This document shows, one piece after another, positions 49,690 through 62,207 of a stretch of DNA of 64,000 bases. The stretch spans positions 1,178,001 to 1,242,000 of the forward strand of contig QEYB01000921.1 of assembly GCA_017562135.1 (NCBI GenBank), in the 5' to 3' direction. This DNA is from Dipylidium caninum (Eukaryota > Platyhelminthes > Cestoda > Cyclophyllidea > Dipylidiidae). The notes under the pieces were generated by a model, which was not told the DNA's origin, ran no database searches, and was given only the letters and a program-made list of their open reading frames with translations. The position numbers were made by a program, and so were the translations under genes. Position 1 is the first letter of the stretch. Each line of letters begins with the position of its first letter.

Positions 49690-52600
49690 ATGGGAAACCG
49701 TCTGGTCTGCTGTCGTTTGACTTGGACTAGTTTCACGAATTCTGAAGACGATATCAATTCGGACACAGTTTATCAGTCGCGCTTTCAATTCACAAACCAT
49801 GTTGCATTTTATCCTCCTGCAGTTATGTCAGTTCAACCATCGGTTGTTCCACATGATACCAGTTTTGATCAATTGCCCCATTGCCAGAAAGCGGCCAGGC
49901 CTTCCACATTGGAAACATCAGTGCAACACATAAGCGAACGAGAGCCTGAAGGTATATTCCAGAATACTTTAGCATTCCTTAGACCTGGACTTCAACCCTT
50001 CATTAAATGCTTCTAATACGACGCTCTTCTTACACTCTATTTTGCAGTCTATTAAACAAAGTTCGTTGCAAAAGGTAATTGGGCTACCTTTTACCCATCA
50101 TACACATAGATGCTTCGCCTGGCAAACCGTGAGAACGCAAAGCATTCTAAAAAGACAATTCAGCGATGGAGCTCTTGTGGTTCTGTGTACATAGGTGAAG
50201 GCTGTTTGTCAAGACCAGATTCTAAACTGATTTTGCATTGTATCTCCGTTGCAGTCTGTTTGCTAATCAAACCAGAGAGAATGCGAATCCACAACAACCT
50301 TAAATCTGCTTATTCTTCTGATCATGATCCTCTCATTAAATTCCGTTCTGATCAATCACCTAGTCTAACCTCTACCTATGGTTTGGGAAGCGAATGCTCC
50401 ATTACAGCCGAAGTTTACCGCGAAGTTTACGAAATTTACGACGAGCGAGTTTATCCACTATTTGTAAGTTTCTCGAATATATTTGTCTTATGGAAAGCAA
50501 ATTTGTATGACCTAATATTTTCCCTGTTTTTGACACTGATTAAGCTTCCCTCTTCGCGTGAGTCTGGACTGTCTCTAACTGAATAAACCTAATTTTAATG
50601 TCATATTTTCAACTTTCCTTATAGCCATACACTTTTTTCTTTTAGCCCATGTCTTCCTATTGCCAGATTGATTCCAATTTCGTCGCCGATGATTTTCCAT
50701 GTACCGGTTTACGTTTTCAACACCAAATCTTATATTTTCTCAACCGCTTATTCTCGTCTTCCCTCCTCACTGCTGAGAGTGCAATCGTCGCTTTGGTGAG
50801 CGTTCAAATGCTTTTTTGTTTATGAATAAATTTATTTTAGGTGTATCTTGAGCGCCTTATAAGTAGTCTCGACATGTACGTTGTCAGTTGGTCGTGGCGT
50901 CGCCAACTACTGGCATGCGTTCTCATAGCTTCTAAGGTTCTTGACGATCAAGCTGTCTGGAATGCCGACTACTGTCAACTCCTCAAAGATGTGCATGTGG
51001 ATGACTTGTGAGTCCTCAAACCAATGCCATTAAATTGTTCTTAACGTTCAGTTTTTTTGTACTTGTGAATTACAAACTAGAAGCATTCCTTGTATTCGAT
51101 TATTGTTTTGTTTTATCGGAATTCTAAAAATGATGGTTATTTTTAATGTGTCTTGTTTGCGGTCCCATAATTAGCACGTCACATATGAGGTTATTGAAGC
51201 AGTGTAGACGGTCTAAAGTGCTAGTTTCCTGAAGGAATAAGCATATACCCTCGATTTTGAGCACCGACATATCTGGTCCAATGCTTTTTGTTTGCCTCAG
51301 TTTGAGATTAACTTATCATTGTGCATCAATTATCTTTATGATTTGCTTTCTCAATAAACGCCTACTAATGTTTAATATGAAGTAAATTGCGGATAATCAC
51401 TTTTTCTCTGTATGACTGTCTTCACTTACCCCTCTGCAAGTCATGCTCTACGTTCCAGTGGTTTGTTTTTCGTCAAGTGTAAACAATACATTATTTATGT
51501 TCCTGTGAATTTGGTTGACAACGCCTTGTTACAAAATCAACTTCATTCCTACGGGTCTTTTCGATCTCATAACTCAATATCAATCATTTAGGTAATATAT
51601 TCGGATTCTTGTTCAATATACAGTTGCCATTTGGTTATATATTAATTCCGGCTTTGCAAATCTACATTTGTGAAATTCTAATTTATTCATTTTCAGCAAT
51701 TTTGAATTATATATTTTGTCGATTGTATCTTTTTATAACATATTTTGTACATGAATTACTTTACATTTCCGAGTTTTTATCTCTTACTTCCTTTCCCCAT
51801 TAGTGGTCTTTCGAGATTTGATAGATATTATTTCTGTAACCAGACAACTGTTCCAGTCTTACCACAGAAACCTTGTGGATCTTGAACCCAATGGTGGAGA
51901 AAGCCTCTTCCCTCATTTGAAATATCTATACCAACTATAGAGCCACGACAGCAGTCCGTGAGGTTGCGTAGCGTAGTCACTGAAATATTAGCGCCGAAAG
52001 TGAAGGAAAGTATTGGTTTGCTATGCTGTCATGGGCAAAGAGGTTTTTTTTTTCGCGGATTTTGTGAATATTTGCTCTACGCCAGCGGTGTGGCGTCACC
52101 GATTGGTGCGTGCTCGGTTCAGCTGTTGCCCAACCAATCAATAGCCAGCTTACGCGCGCACGGACAAAAGATTCGAAACTAGCGCTCTGAGATGACCTAA
52201 TGGCATAACCGCCTTCTCACTTTTCCTTTTAAAATCTCGTAGTGTTTTGTACTTTTTTCCCATGGAGATTGGAAGCCATTGGTCTAGGGGGGGAGGGTTT
52301 ACGGCCAAGGTTTTTCTCTAAATCCTCAGACTTATTGGCGGAGAGCATCCCACGTTCACTAATAGTTGTCCTAAGGTCCCTTTTCTTCTTCGTTTCTTAC
52401 TTTAATTTGTGTACAAAAAGTTGACGTTTACTCCTCACTTGGAGATCCTCACGTGCCTCCATGGTACAAAAAATTCCTCACTTTTTTGAAATGTCAGTGT
52501 AGCGATGAGGTTAACCCCTGGATGGGTATATTGTTGTGTGCTACTACTGATCAACTGGGGAATGGGGGCCGAAGAAATTATTTGAGCAAACTCCTTGCCC

Positions 52601-55600
52601 TGTCCCAAAGTGTACAATTTAATTATCGTGCACGTCTTTGCTCAGTAATTGTCATTTTTTCAAGTTTTTTATTTCGTAATTTGACATAACCATAGAATAA
52701 CAGTGACCACCCATAGACACCAGCGTGCAGACGCGGATCCACTAAAAACCTAGTCACCCTATTAGATAAATGACCCATATTTAATTTTTATTTCTGCACC
52801 ACATTATGACAATGGGAGTGAACTCCCTGCTTATAGACCATTAACATTTAAAAGTGGAGATCCATCGAAAGATCCTTATTTTTCTATTCCTTTGACTATG
52901 TTTTTTGTGTAACTTAAAAACGAAAAGTTAATCGTTTTTTGGCGAGGGTAAAAGACGTTGTCTTTGTGAACGATATGGGCATTGCTGAAATGGAAACGCT
53001 TCTTCAGATTCATATGCTTTCGTTGTTCGATCAAATGTCATTATAAAGTCTGTTGCTTATGTTTTCTATTACCCTGAAATTTGGGGACATTGAATTTTTT
53101 CTTCCTCACTACTTGGACGTAAATCTACGGTTTTTATTTTATACAGTAACGTACCTTTGCACTATGACCTGGGACCATGCGCTAAGTTTAACACTTTATC
53201 TATTACTTAGTCCTTCTGAGGCATTTGTTTTACTCGGGCGCTTTATGTGACATATTCGCGCAATTGTTCACTTTGCTATTCCGGATCTGCTTCCACTTCT
53301 TAAGGACTTGAGAATTAAAATTGTGGAAAATTGCTTATTCAAAAGTTTAAGCTGTACCAGAAAGTGAATGGTTCTGTTCTCTTGCTGTCACAAATAATCC
53401 TATTCAAGTAAAGTTGGTCTTCTTGCCTTTGAATGGTTGCTTTCTCTCATTCAGTTTCCAATTCCTACCGACGGTGACGAAGCACATTTGAGCCGTTAAG
53501 TAATTTACGGCTTGAAATATGGACACTAATGTTCTGAGGCACCTGTCAGTAACGATAGCCATCAACCTTGCTTTTTTCCAGTTCACTACAATTTCCTATC
53601 ATCTAGAATTCATTGGAGCTCTTCTATGACGACTTTTCGCCACTTTCATTTACTCTTAGAGGTGGAGTTATTCGTAACTCTGGTAATGTTATCCACGTAT
53701 CTGGTGAGTCGCGATTTCAAGGATTCCTTTGCGAATTCTTCACGAGGATCAGTTTGATTATCATGAATCTTCCCATCAATTGGCCGTTGATGATGCCCCA
53801 CTTCACTACCTAGTCGGTCGAGGTTACGGTATTAAAATTCTTTCGTGTATGGTGATAATATGGACACAGTTGTGTTACTTCAAACGTAGGGACACTTTTT
53901 CCGCAGGCGTAACATGAGACTACGCCATGTCTAGTCTCTTCGGGTCTAATCAAATTCTTCGATTAGAGTCGAAAAATAATTTGTTCGAATTCCTCCTTCT
54001 TCAAAAATATATTTTCGAGTTACAATATTTTGCCATTATTTAGTGTTGGAAAAAACAACATTTGGGGACGGAAATTAGAATACACTTTGGGAAAAGGGAT
54101 GTGATACCTGGTACTTTTCGATACTTTCTCCACCTCCGCGGTTAATTTTATTGCTATTCAGACCACGTTTTACAGGTATTTTGAAACGGAAAATAGTTAT
54201 TATCAAGGTTGTTTAACGGGGAGACTGTGTGTGACCGCTAATTTGGGCAGTGTGAAAGGTTGCGATTTGCTTTCTAAACAATACGCATCTTAATAATGGA
54301 TGCTGTTTATACGTTGTAACCATTGAACAGAAAAAATTTTTTAGCTGGTGGAATGATTTCCAGACGAAAAAAACAATGAACTGAGCTAAAATAGGTTTTT
54401 ATATGGTGTCGAGAGAGGACTTACAAAATTTCCCCAGAATTACAAAGCCTTAGCATATTTTGGACTGCTTCGTGAAATTACCACTGGCATAGCACGAAGA
54501 TTTCGTTGATTTCTGAATGGTAGTTGTTTACGGTTGGGATCCCATCACTTAATCGTTTGCGATGATTGTGCTTTCTTCCTTTCTTTACTTTTGTCTCCTA
54601 TTTGAGTATATCGTTTGAAGGTTAGGCGACTCCATCTTACCCTTAATTTACAGAAATGATCTAGAGCGCCACACACTGAGTCTCCTCCAGTTCAATACGG
54701 GTGTGCCGCCGGCAGTGTACGCGCGTTACTACTTCGACCTTCTCACTCTCGGCGAGGCCGTGGCGTTATATGTAACGGCCGGTGGTCAGCGACGACGCAT
54801 GACCCCCCGCCTGGCTCGTCACCTCCGTGTGCTTCCGGTGAGTGCGGAGGCTCGCGCCGAACACCTCTCTGCCGCTCCTTCCTCCGCCCTCGCCGGTGGT
54901 GCTTTGAATAGTGGCGGAGGCGGCATCCTCTTCGATCTACCATGCTCCTCTCTAGTTGATGCTTCCTCTGATGCCTCCACCCGTCAGAATCGTAATTCGG
55001 GTGATCACAGTCGCCAATATCGTTCCCGACGGCGGCCACACTCAACTAGTCATCTTCCCTCCCTCACAAGGGTATGTGTAACCGAGTGCCAATTTTGTTT
55101 CTAGTCCAGACTTTATTTTCGTTCTCTTATTCTCCTTTCAACATGTATCTTTGTATCTTTCATTATCCGACGCCACCCTTGAAATTTTGGTAGGTTCCCC
55201 TTTTTGAGCAGCTGGAATTATCCTTCTGGCATTTGATTCTACCACTCCCTTCAATCGTTTGAATGGCAAACTGAACATGTCATCATGTCACTGTGAATAA
55301 CTTCGGTTTTCTACTTCAATCTCTTTTATGGACTTTCACCATCGACCTCCTCGCTTTTATACTAAAAACATTTCAGCCTCCTTATTCCGTGATATTGTTC
55401 CTTAAAATGTCATAGGAACACCTGATATGTGCAACGAGCCTCAGGGACTTCCATTTATCCTTCTGTGGGAAATTTACGCTGTCAAGACAAATATTTCCTT
55501 TTTTATATTAACAATTGAAATTTTGCACATTCTTTGAATGAAATGTTGAGGAAGGTGCTATTTTAATGTTTGTATACGATTGCTTTTTGTTGATATCTAC

Positions 55601-58340
55601 CGGTCTTGTTCGATTCATTCAGCGATTTATAGCGGGTTAATTGCAACATTTGACAGTTCTTCTTCTCTCTCCCCTAACGATTCCCATTTTATACATCGAC
55701 TACATTCGTTTTAATAGCTTCTCAGAAAATCTCTCATTTTGTTTACTATTAGTGTTCAGATGATTATTTTCTCTTCGTCAGTGGTCATTTCTCAGCCTCT
55801 CTGACTTAATAAAGGTTAAATATAACCGCACGCCGTATCATGAAGGTTTGGCGCGTTTTGCTTCATAGTTGCTTACCAATTTGTGCCTTTTTTTACACTT
55901 CTTTCCAACAGCTCGGACTCTGGTCAGCCTTATGTTTGACTACTTCCCCGACTTCTCTAGAGTTTCCTGGCGTGGCCGGTGACCATCTTTTCTACTCGAC
56001 TAAGTCCCTCTTTGATTACAGTCATTCGAACCTCCAATAGAATCCTTCTTAACAACTCCCCTTGGTATAGTAAGCCTGTTTTTTTGCTGATGTTCAAGTA
56101 TTTAGATGCCTTTGTTTCACAGCCAGCCTCCTACCTTCCCACCGATGTATTGTGTTTATTTAAGACGAATTTATCGTTTTATTACTGCTTCGCAGAATGT
56201 CGTGCCACCCATTTTTTATCAGAAGCCTGGCTGATTTCCTCCTTTTCCTTTTAACTAGTCCCACGGAACCTCAACAAAGGCTATAAATTTAGTGGTAATC
56301 AGAGTAAAGCGTAGAAGTTAACTGAGTTGTCACTTTCACAAATGTCGTTTTCTACATTGTCTACGAAATACGGATTATTGTTCAGCATTTAAGGGGAATT
56401 TAAGCGAAACTTGTGATCAGTTGCATATCTCCTATCTTAAAATCCTTCCCTTCAATTTCCATCTTGTCATTTGATAACTCAATCTTGGTTCTTCAGCTAC
56501 TGAATTTTTTGGGTCATTTGTTATTCCTATTCGTAGTGTAGGAAGCTTACCAGATTATTTACTTTGATTATCCTTTCACTCGTTCTCGTCGCAATGAGAC
56601 GCTTCTCACTCTTATCGTCTATTCACTACGTGGGAGTCCTACCTGGTCTGAAAGATTAAAATTCTTGTAGTTAGGCCTAAGCTGCTAATTGGTATGAAAA
56701 CCACCCAGTTTACCTATTGTCTTCCTCTTGAGTGGACTTAAAAGCTAAAAGTTTTGTTCCTCTAACTACCGAGTAAAAATTGGCGACGACCTGGAAAAAA
56801 TGCGCTGAAATTTTCTTTAGAATCTCTGCGATTCTTCACCACAGTCATTGGTAACTCTTAATCAGCACATTTTCTCACCTTAATGTTCCAACCTAAAGTT
56901 CTCTTTTACTTCACCACTGAAACCCCTCGTTAGCAATTAAGTCATGACATTTTATTGCTCGCCAAGTTGCCCTTTATCAAAATGTTCACTTTTCCTTTCT
57001 CTTGAACAGCTTCCAGTTGTTGCTCAAATGCCATGGCTGGCTTCTCACCTTGGTAATTTTGGTTGAATTATAAACCGGGGGGAGGGGGAGGTGAGGGGAA
57101 GGGGGTTGGATAGGTTGGCTAAGGCTGTTCAAAAGCTTGCCCACGAGTTGGGTCACACTAACTGTGGAGATTATTGCTGGTTTTACTCTAATTATGGCTT
57201 AGTTACTTCTGGATTTTTCCTCCCCTCCCCCACTCGCCATAATCTTCGTTAGGTCATTTTGCCAACGCAGTGACAGTCCTCATCGAAGCGTGATACGCAT
57301 GTTGTCATAACATTGCGAGATATAATATGACTAGTTCATGGTTCATGCAAATCGGACAAGTGGAGATAGAGGTTGTCTTTTTCAAGCAAACATAATGCCT
57401 TAACATGTATAGGTTCTTTTGAAAAATTGTTTAATCTGTCCCATATTGAGTTAGCGCTTCCATCGTGTCAGTTTTGTGCTGCTAATGGATCTTACCCTCT
57501 TACCCTAGTGGAAAAGGCAATTTAGAACATTGAAATAGTTGTGCTTAAGATCACTGATGGAGCGCGAGTTTAGACAACAACTTCGAAGCACTCGGCGATA
57601 CAATAGCCGCAAGTGTTCACCTTTTTTTCCATATCATTGGGGTTTATATCCGCGGGGACTGGGACTGTATTTGATATACGCTAAACTTTGACTTTTGTGG
57701 ATCTTAAAATTGGTAAAATTTTAGTAAGTATATTGATAAACGTTTAGTTGTTTCGTGGAACTCGTAGTTTTTTTTCGCTTACACATCTTTTAGGCAAGGG
57801 TTTATGCCTTGGTCAGACCTACAAGGTAAAGCTTTCTACTTGTGTAAACACCAGAGGGTCATACAAGCTTCTTGTCATCCACCTCAGTTATTTTACAGGC
57901 GTTTGAAAAAATAACGGTCTTACTTTGACCGTAGAATTGAAAAGGGGAGAAGAAAGTGACCTGCTTTTATATTTTAGTCCTCCACGGCCACGCATGCGAA
58001 GGCTTATCACCGTTATCTTTCAAAGACCACCAACGAGAGTGAATACGAAAGATCGACGTCAGCAGCTTCGGCGCCTGCCTCTCCCTCCACTTGTTCATCG
58101 TCCTCTTTATTGACATGGAAGTTTCTCTCCTCCGTCTCATCATCCTCTCTCACGTTTTCCGCGGCCTCCAGCTGCGTCGAACTGTCCACTGCAGCCTCAA
58201 ATGCCAACTTTGACCCATGGCCGATGCCTACAGACACATGTCACTTGGGTAGCAGTAAAGGCGATGTCGGTGGACGAGGAAACGACGCCACAACTAACAA
58301 TGCCCTTTTTCTCCTGCAACAGGATTCTGGCCTCTACTGA
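49690..58340 (+). CDS. CCNY: Cyclin Y
   Basis: Seven exons join in phase: 49690-49951, 49983-50074, 50110-50463, 50646-50795, 50841-51007, 54654-55071 and 57978-58340 (TGA), giving 601 residues (human 341). The start MGNRLVCC carries an N-myristoylation Gly and palmitoylatable Cys, as in human MGNTTSCC, so plasma-membrane anchoring is expected. [16 protein letters not shown] and [12 protein letters not shown] match the conserved N-terminal part. The cyclin box includes [46 protein letters not shown] and [19 protein letters not shown]. Cyclin Y activates CDK14/16 at the membrane and promotes Wnt receptor phosphorylation. After the box the protein is much longer than usual, rich in Ser, Arg, Ala and Gly, and likely disordered. 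Introns of 31 and 35 nt near the start contrast with 3.6 kb and 2.9 kb introns later. Confidence 0.93.
51008..54653 (+). other. 3.6-kb cyclin Y intron
   Basis: It runs from a GTGAGT donor to a TTTACAG acceptor. No recognisable exon of another gene lies inside. Two adjacent hairpins at 53916-53973 are listed separately. Confidence 0.7.
53916..53973 (+). repeat. Two adjacent inverted repeats with 9-base loops
   Basis: GAGACTA (53916-53922) pairs with TAGTCTC (53932-53938) around nine bases. Immediately next, TTCGGGTCTAATC (53939-53951) pairs with GATTAGAGTCGAA (53961-53973) at 11 of 13 positions, again around nine bases. Together they could fold as a double hairpin in the intron RNA. No known RNA family is recognised. 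Confidence 0.6.
55072..57977 (+). other. 2.9-kb cyclin Y intron
   Basis: No recognisable gene lies inside. It contains a G-rich stretch at 57077-57105. Confidence 0.65.
57077..57105 (+). repeat. G-rich tract with quadruplex potential
   Basis: Four runs of four or more G, separated by short A/T-containing linkers, lie on the coding strand of the last cyclin Y intron. Confidence 0.7.
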
Positions 58341-58381
58341 CTTTTCTTCTCGTCTTTCAATCGCCACTGCTAGCTTGAAGC

Positions 58382-58387
58382 AATAAA
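58382..58387 (+). promoter_or_regulatory. Poly(A) signal of cyclin Y
   Basis: AATAAA lies 41 bases after the cyclin Y stop codon, on the same strand. Confidence 0.7.
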
Positions 58388-58929
58388 ATCACGTTCTTTC
58401 ACTTCTTTGCATTCGCTGTCTCTCATTACATGTGCTTGTGTAAATATTTGCTATTATTACAAATACCTCCTTCCTTGACCCAAACACATTAATGATAAAA
58501 ATTGTTTATTTTTCATTTGATGCTGCCGCTGTCGTCCAAACGCAAATATTCACAATCCCTAGAATGACGAAATTAATAAATACTGCTTAATGAATTCCAG
58601 CGTTCAGACTTTTTACATTCGCTAACGAGACTGTGAAGAGATTGAAGAGTTCTCTTGCTGCATCGAGTTAACTGTTATGTGGGTTAAGTGAAGTTGATTG
58701 TCCCTCTCTCTCCCTGAACTCGCAATTAACACTTAGAGGTGGTATCGACAAGTCAAGCTCTCATTGTCACTTCCTTTTGCGTCCTTATTTGCGTGGATTA
58801 AAAGTGACTAGTAACTCCCAATGAGGCGGTTGAATGCCAGTTGAGACCATCGTCTGCGTGTCAGGCATCGACGGTTTTATGGAAAGTCCTCGTTTGAAGT
58901 TGTCATCGGAGCTGCTGGGCTGCTTCAGC

Positions 58930-59129
58930 TCAGTTGCCTACTGACGGGCTATTGTGCGCCCAATAGAGGGAAGAAACGAGAAGTTGGTGAGTATTTGCGA
59001 CCCATTTTCATCGTCATGTCCGCAAATCCAAGTAGACTTCAAAACGGCGTGATTTTTACAACAGAAACGGTGGCTTCCTCCTGTCAGAACATTCCAGATT
59101 TCTGAAGCATACATGAAGACGGTTAAGAT
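58930..59129 (-). mobile_element. Possible decayed non-LTR reverse transcriptase tail
   Basis: The minus strand from 59129 reads ILTVFMYASEIWNV, resembling the ILPVLLYGSETW pattern at the C-terminal side of CR1/RTE-type reverse transcriptases. An open stretch follows with a weakly similar Cys/Trp pattern down to a stop near 58935. There is no catalytic core, no tail repeat and no second copy in the window, so this is a weak call. Confidence 0.25.
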
Positions 59130-62100
59130 ATATATATGAGCCGGATATGGCGGCGCCCACGCTCCGCTTATTGGGTCCTCATCGAATAGCTAGTGACATT
59201 TGCAAGACTGGCCGGACGTAACGTGCGCTGTGACTGAATGTCAGAATCTTATGCGCTGGTGACCCTTTTTTCCCTCATTTCCCCCCAAAACATTGGGAAG
59301 TGGCTGCACTGAAAACACAAGCGAATGGATGACACAATGGAGGATAACACGTCCCTTCTGACATATTTAATATTACATGAACTGTGTAGTTTATTTATTT
59401 AAACTTCCAGCCCTGTTAATTGACTAGAATGTTAGGTCCTTATCGTTAAAGGTAAAAATAATCTCCAAGCAGACATTATATTCAATACCAGCGAGGATGG
59501 CAACTGCCCTGCCTACTTTTGCTTTAAAGTATTCTAGCTCTTATGAAATATTGCACAAAGTGATGAGGCTTTTAACACTCCGACCGAGACCCTTCTGCTA
59601 GGCTGCGCTCGAAAACCACAGATAAAACCATCATACAAGCAGTATATCGTCACCTTATCGTTCCCGAACATGCGATTGTCTCTCGGGGGACTTGCCTTCG
59701 AAGCTGCCCTACTAGGAACGTTTTTGTTTTGAGGAAATTCAGTTCATAATTTTGAATACAATAATCTTTTCGAGGTATGCCTTCTGAGGAATTAGCGTCC
59801 AGAACCGGATGTCGCTCTACAGCCAAGGTTTTGCGCATGTCAGCGACTGGCTGGAATTAAAATTTCCTCAGTTGACCAGTCCCCAAACCTCGTGACGGTT
59901 GTTACGGGGACCTCAAACACTTGATCAAGGTCAGCATTAGCGCAGGCATACTGCATCAAGTAGGCTTCGAGGAACGCATGCTCCTCCCCTCGGTCACACC
60001 TTTGTGCAGAGTTAAAAGTCACCCGTTCCTGTTAGAAAGAAAGATCTACGACCAACAGAGAAGAGGGAGAAGTCGACTAGGTAGTCTCCACTTACTATCT
60101 CATTCACGAATCTTTGACGCTCTCAGACGCCAGAACCCATCTCCATGTTCTGAAGCTCAGATTAACTATATTTTATTCAAAATTCTTAAGGTGCTTGGGG
60201 GATAAGTGGGCGGCACTTTGTACATAATGCTAATGAAACACACAGGTGTTCTAAGTAAGCCAAAAATTCCTGCTTTCACAAACGACATCTATCATCCAAA
60301 TTGATAGGGGAGGAAGGGGAGGTGGGGGACAGAATTGAGGGTTCTTTTAATTTTTCTCTACGCTAACGGTCTGATTTTGTTGTCTTCACTGTAACAGTTT
60401 AGTGAGTGCACTTTGTTGGACTTTCAGATCCCTTTATTACACATGTAACAATTTTATTCACGTTCATCCATTTATTTTGTTTTGGGTGCAGAAGAGACGC
60501 GAAAAGCTACCGCGGCGGCAGCGCAAAGGAAGTTTGGGAAAGAGCATTTTTCATGTCTTCTTTCCTCGATAAGTTATTATAAACAAACTTCATAGTAGGC
60601 AAATGTCCGAAAGGGCTTTGTCTTGAACGAGACAAGTCAGAATCCCTCAGCATAATGGCTTAGTCAATATCTCTTGCGAAGCGATTTGCAAGCAAGCGAG
60701 TGCATCTGCGGAGAGTGACAAGGACGAATTTATATTTGGCGAAAAATCATCAGTCCTAAAGTCCAATTTCAGCCAATGACCTACCCACGGCAAAGTCACC
60801 TTGAAGAAGAAGCAGTCATCATTGGTGTTAAACACCTACGCAATACTCTATACAAAGGGAGGGAAGTATTTCCTGTCACTAATAAGTCATCGCTAGCCCT
60901 CGGACTTGTAACCTTAAAATCGCATTTTAACAAAATGTAAAAGTTTAACTGAGTAGAAAAGCATTGTTTTGACTTGTCGCGAAAGTTTTCTGCTTGTAGT
61001 TTGCCTTAAACTTCTCTAAGTCTCTTCTCTGCGTTGTTACTAGATTCATTCCCTGTCGGCTGATCCTTTACGATTTAGGAGAGTAGAAAGAATGAAATTT
61101 AACAACTTTACCGTTATATTGTCATATTTAGATTTGCTTTGACGTGAAAGACGTGAGGCATATTGAAAGGGAAATGGGTTACTATGATACTACGCCAAAT
61201 ACATTGTTTGGTTTATGGGTTATAATGACACAATTGTGGGAACCTATGTACACCTGGCAGTGGGAAAAGTTTTGCAGAAAAATGATACTAATTCCTTTTG
61301 AAAGGGATGGAGTGTATCATTTACTCCTTCTTCCCCTTAAGATTAAAACAATGATATGAATTAATACGCTGTTGGCAGCAGTAACCGAAGTTAATATAGA
61401 AGAGTTTCTGTATCCTTTAATTGATTATTGTCGGAATCGGGATCACCGATGGCATAGGGTGGATTTTGTACTGACAACTCTCTCTTCCTCCTCTCGTGTT
61501 TTTGTCTTCTGAGTGGTAAGCACATAAATAAGAAAATATAACTCTAACCATAAACGGCTCCGACTTGACTTTCAAATAACTTGAATAGAACGTAAGGTGC
61601 AAATATTGACACGCTTTGTCTGATGAGAGAGGACTGTGTAGTTTGAAGACAGAGAACGTTAGTGATAACAGAGAACAATCTGCGACAGAAATACAGTGAT
61701 TAAATTGATTTGATTCGGGTCGCACCGTTGAGACTTAGCATCGTGTGTGTTGGTTTCCAAACTTTAGACGTGATCAGATCGGCTGGTCTGCTTTCCGTAA
61801 TACCAGTTACGTATTCAACTACCGCGTTTAATAGCAGTAGTGAGTGACGTGAAAAGTGAGAGATCGCTTTCAGGCTGCAGTCCTGATGTCAAGAACTATG
61901 GTTGACGAACAAACGTAACATTTTAAGCTGATAGAGACTCATAAACCGAGATTAATTAAGGACAAATAACTGCAATAACATTATAATAATGCGGAATGGG
62001 TCGGTAGACCGTGGAGCTAATTATCTATTAAACTGTTCTAGCCCTTAGAACAATACACCTAAAAACTTAGCAGAATAAATTTGCACGTTTATTTTAGTCC

Positions 62101-62207
62101 TTCTTAAAACTTTTCACCAGTATACTCTCTTTTGTCTATAAGCTATGTCACCGAAGTACGTGGTTTGTCAGCCTTCACCCTAAAAAAACCCATGGGTACA
62201 TTCTCAG

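Larger units (their letters stand above)
58341..62207. other. Intergenic: cyclin Y 3' flank to BTB gene
   Basis: 3.9 kb. No intact gene is recognised. Open frames at 59.6-60.2 kb lie on opposite strands over the same bases and match nothing I know. A possible retroelement remnant lies at 58930-59129 (minus strand). Undetected 5' exons of the BTB gene could be here. Confidence 0.5.

Noticed and set aside
59421..59437. TGACTAGAA, similar to the 5' end of a flatworm miR-61 family miRNA
   Set aside because: Only the first nine bases agree and no hairpin precursor is evident.
59650..60205. Open frames of 60-94 codons on both strands
   Set aside because: They overlap on opposite strands, match no family I know and have no start or splice context that favours one.
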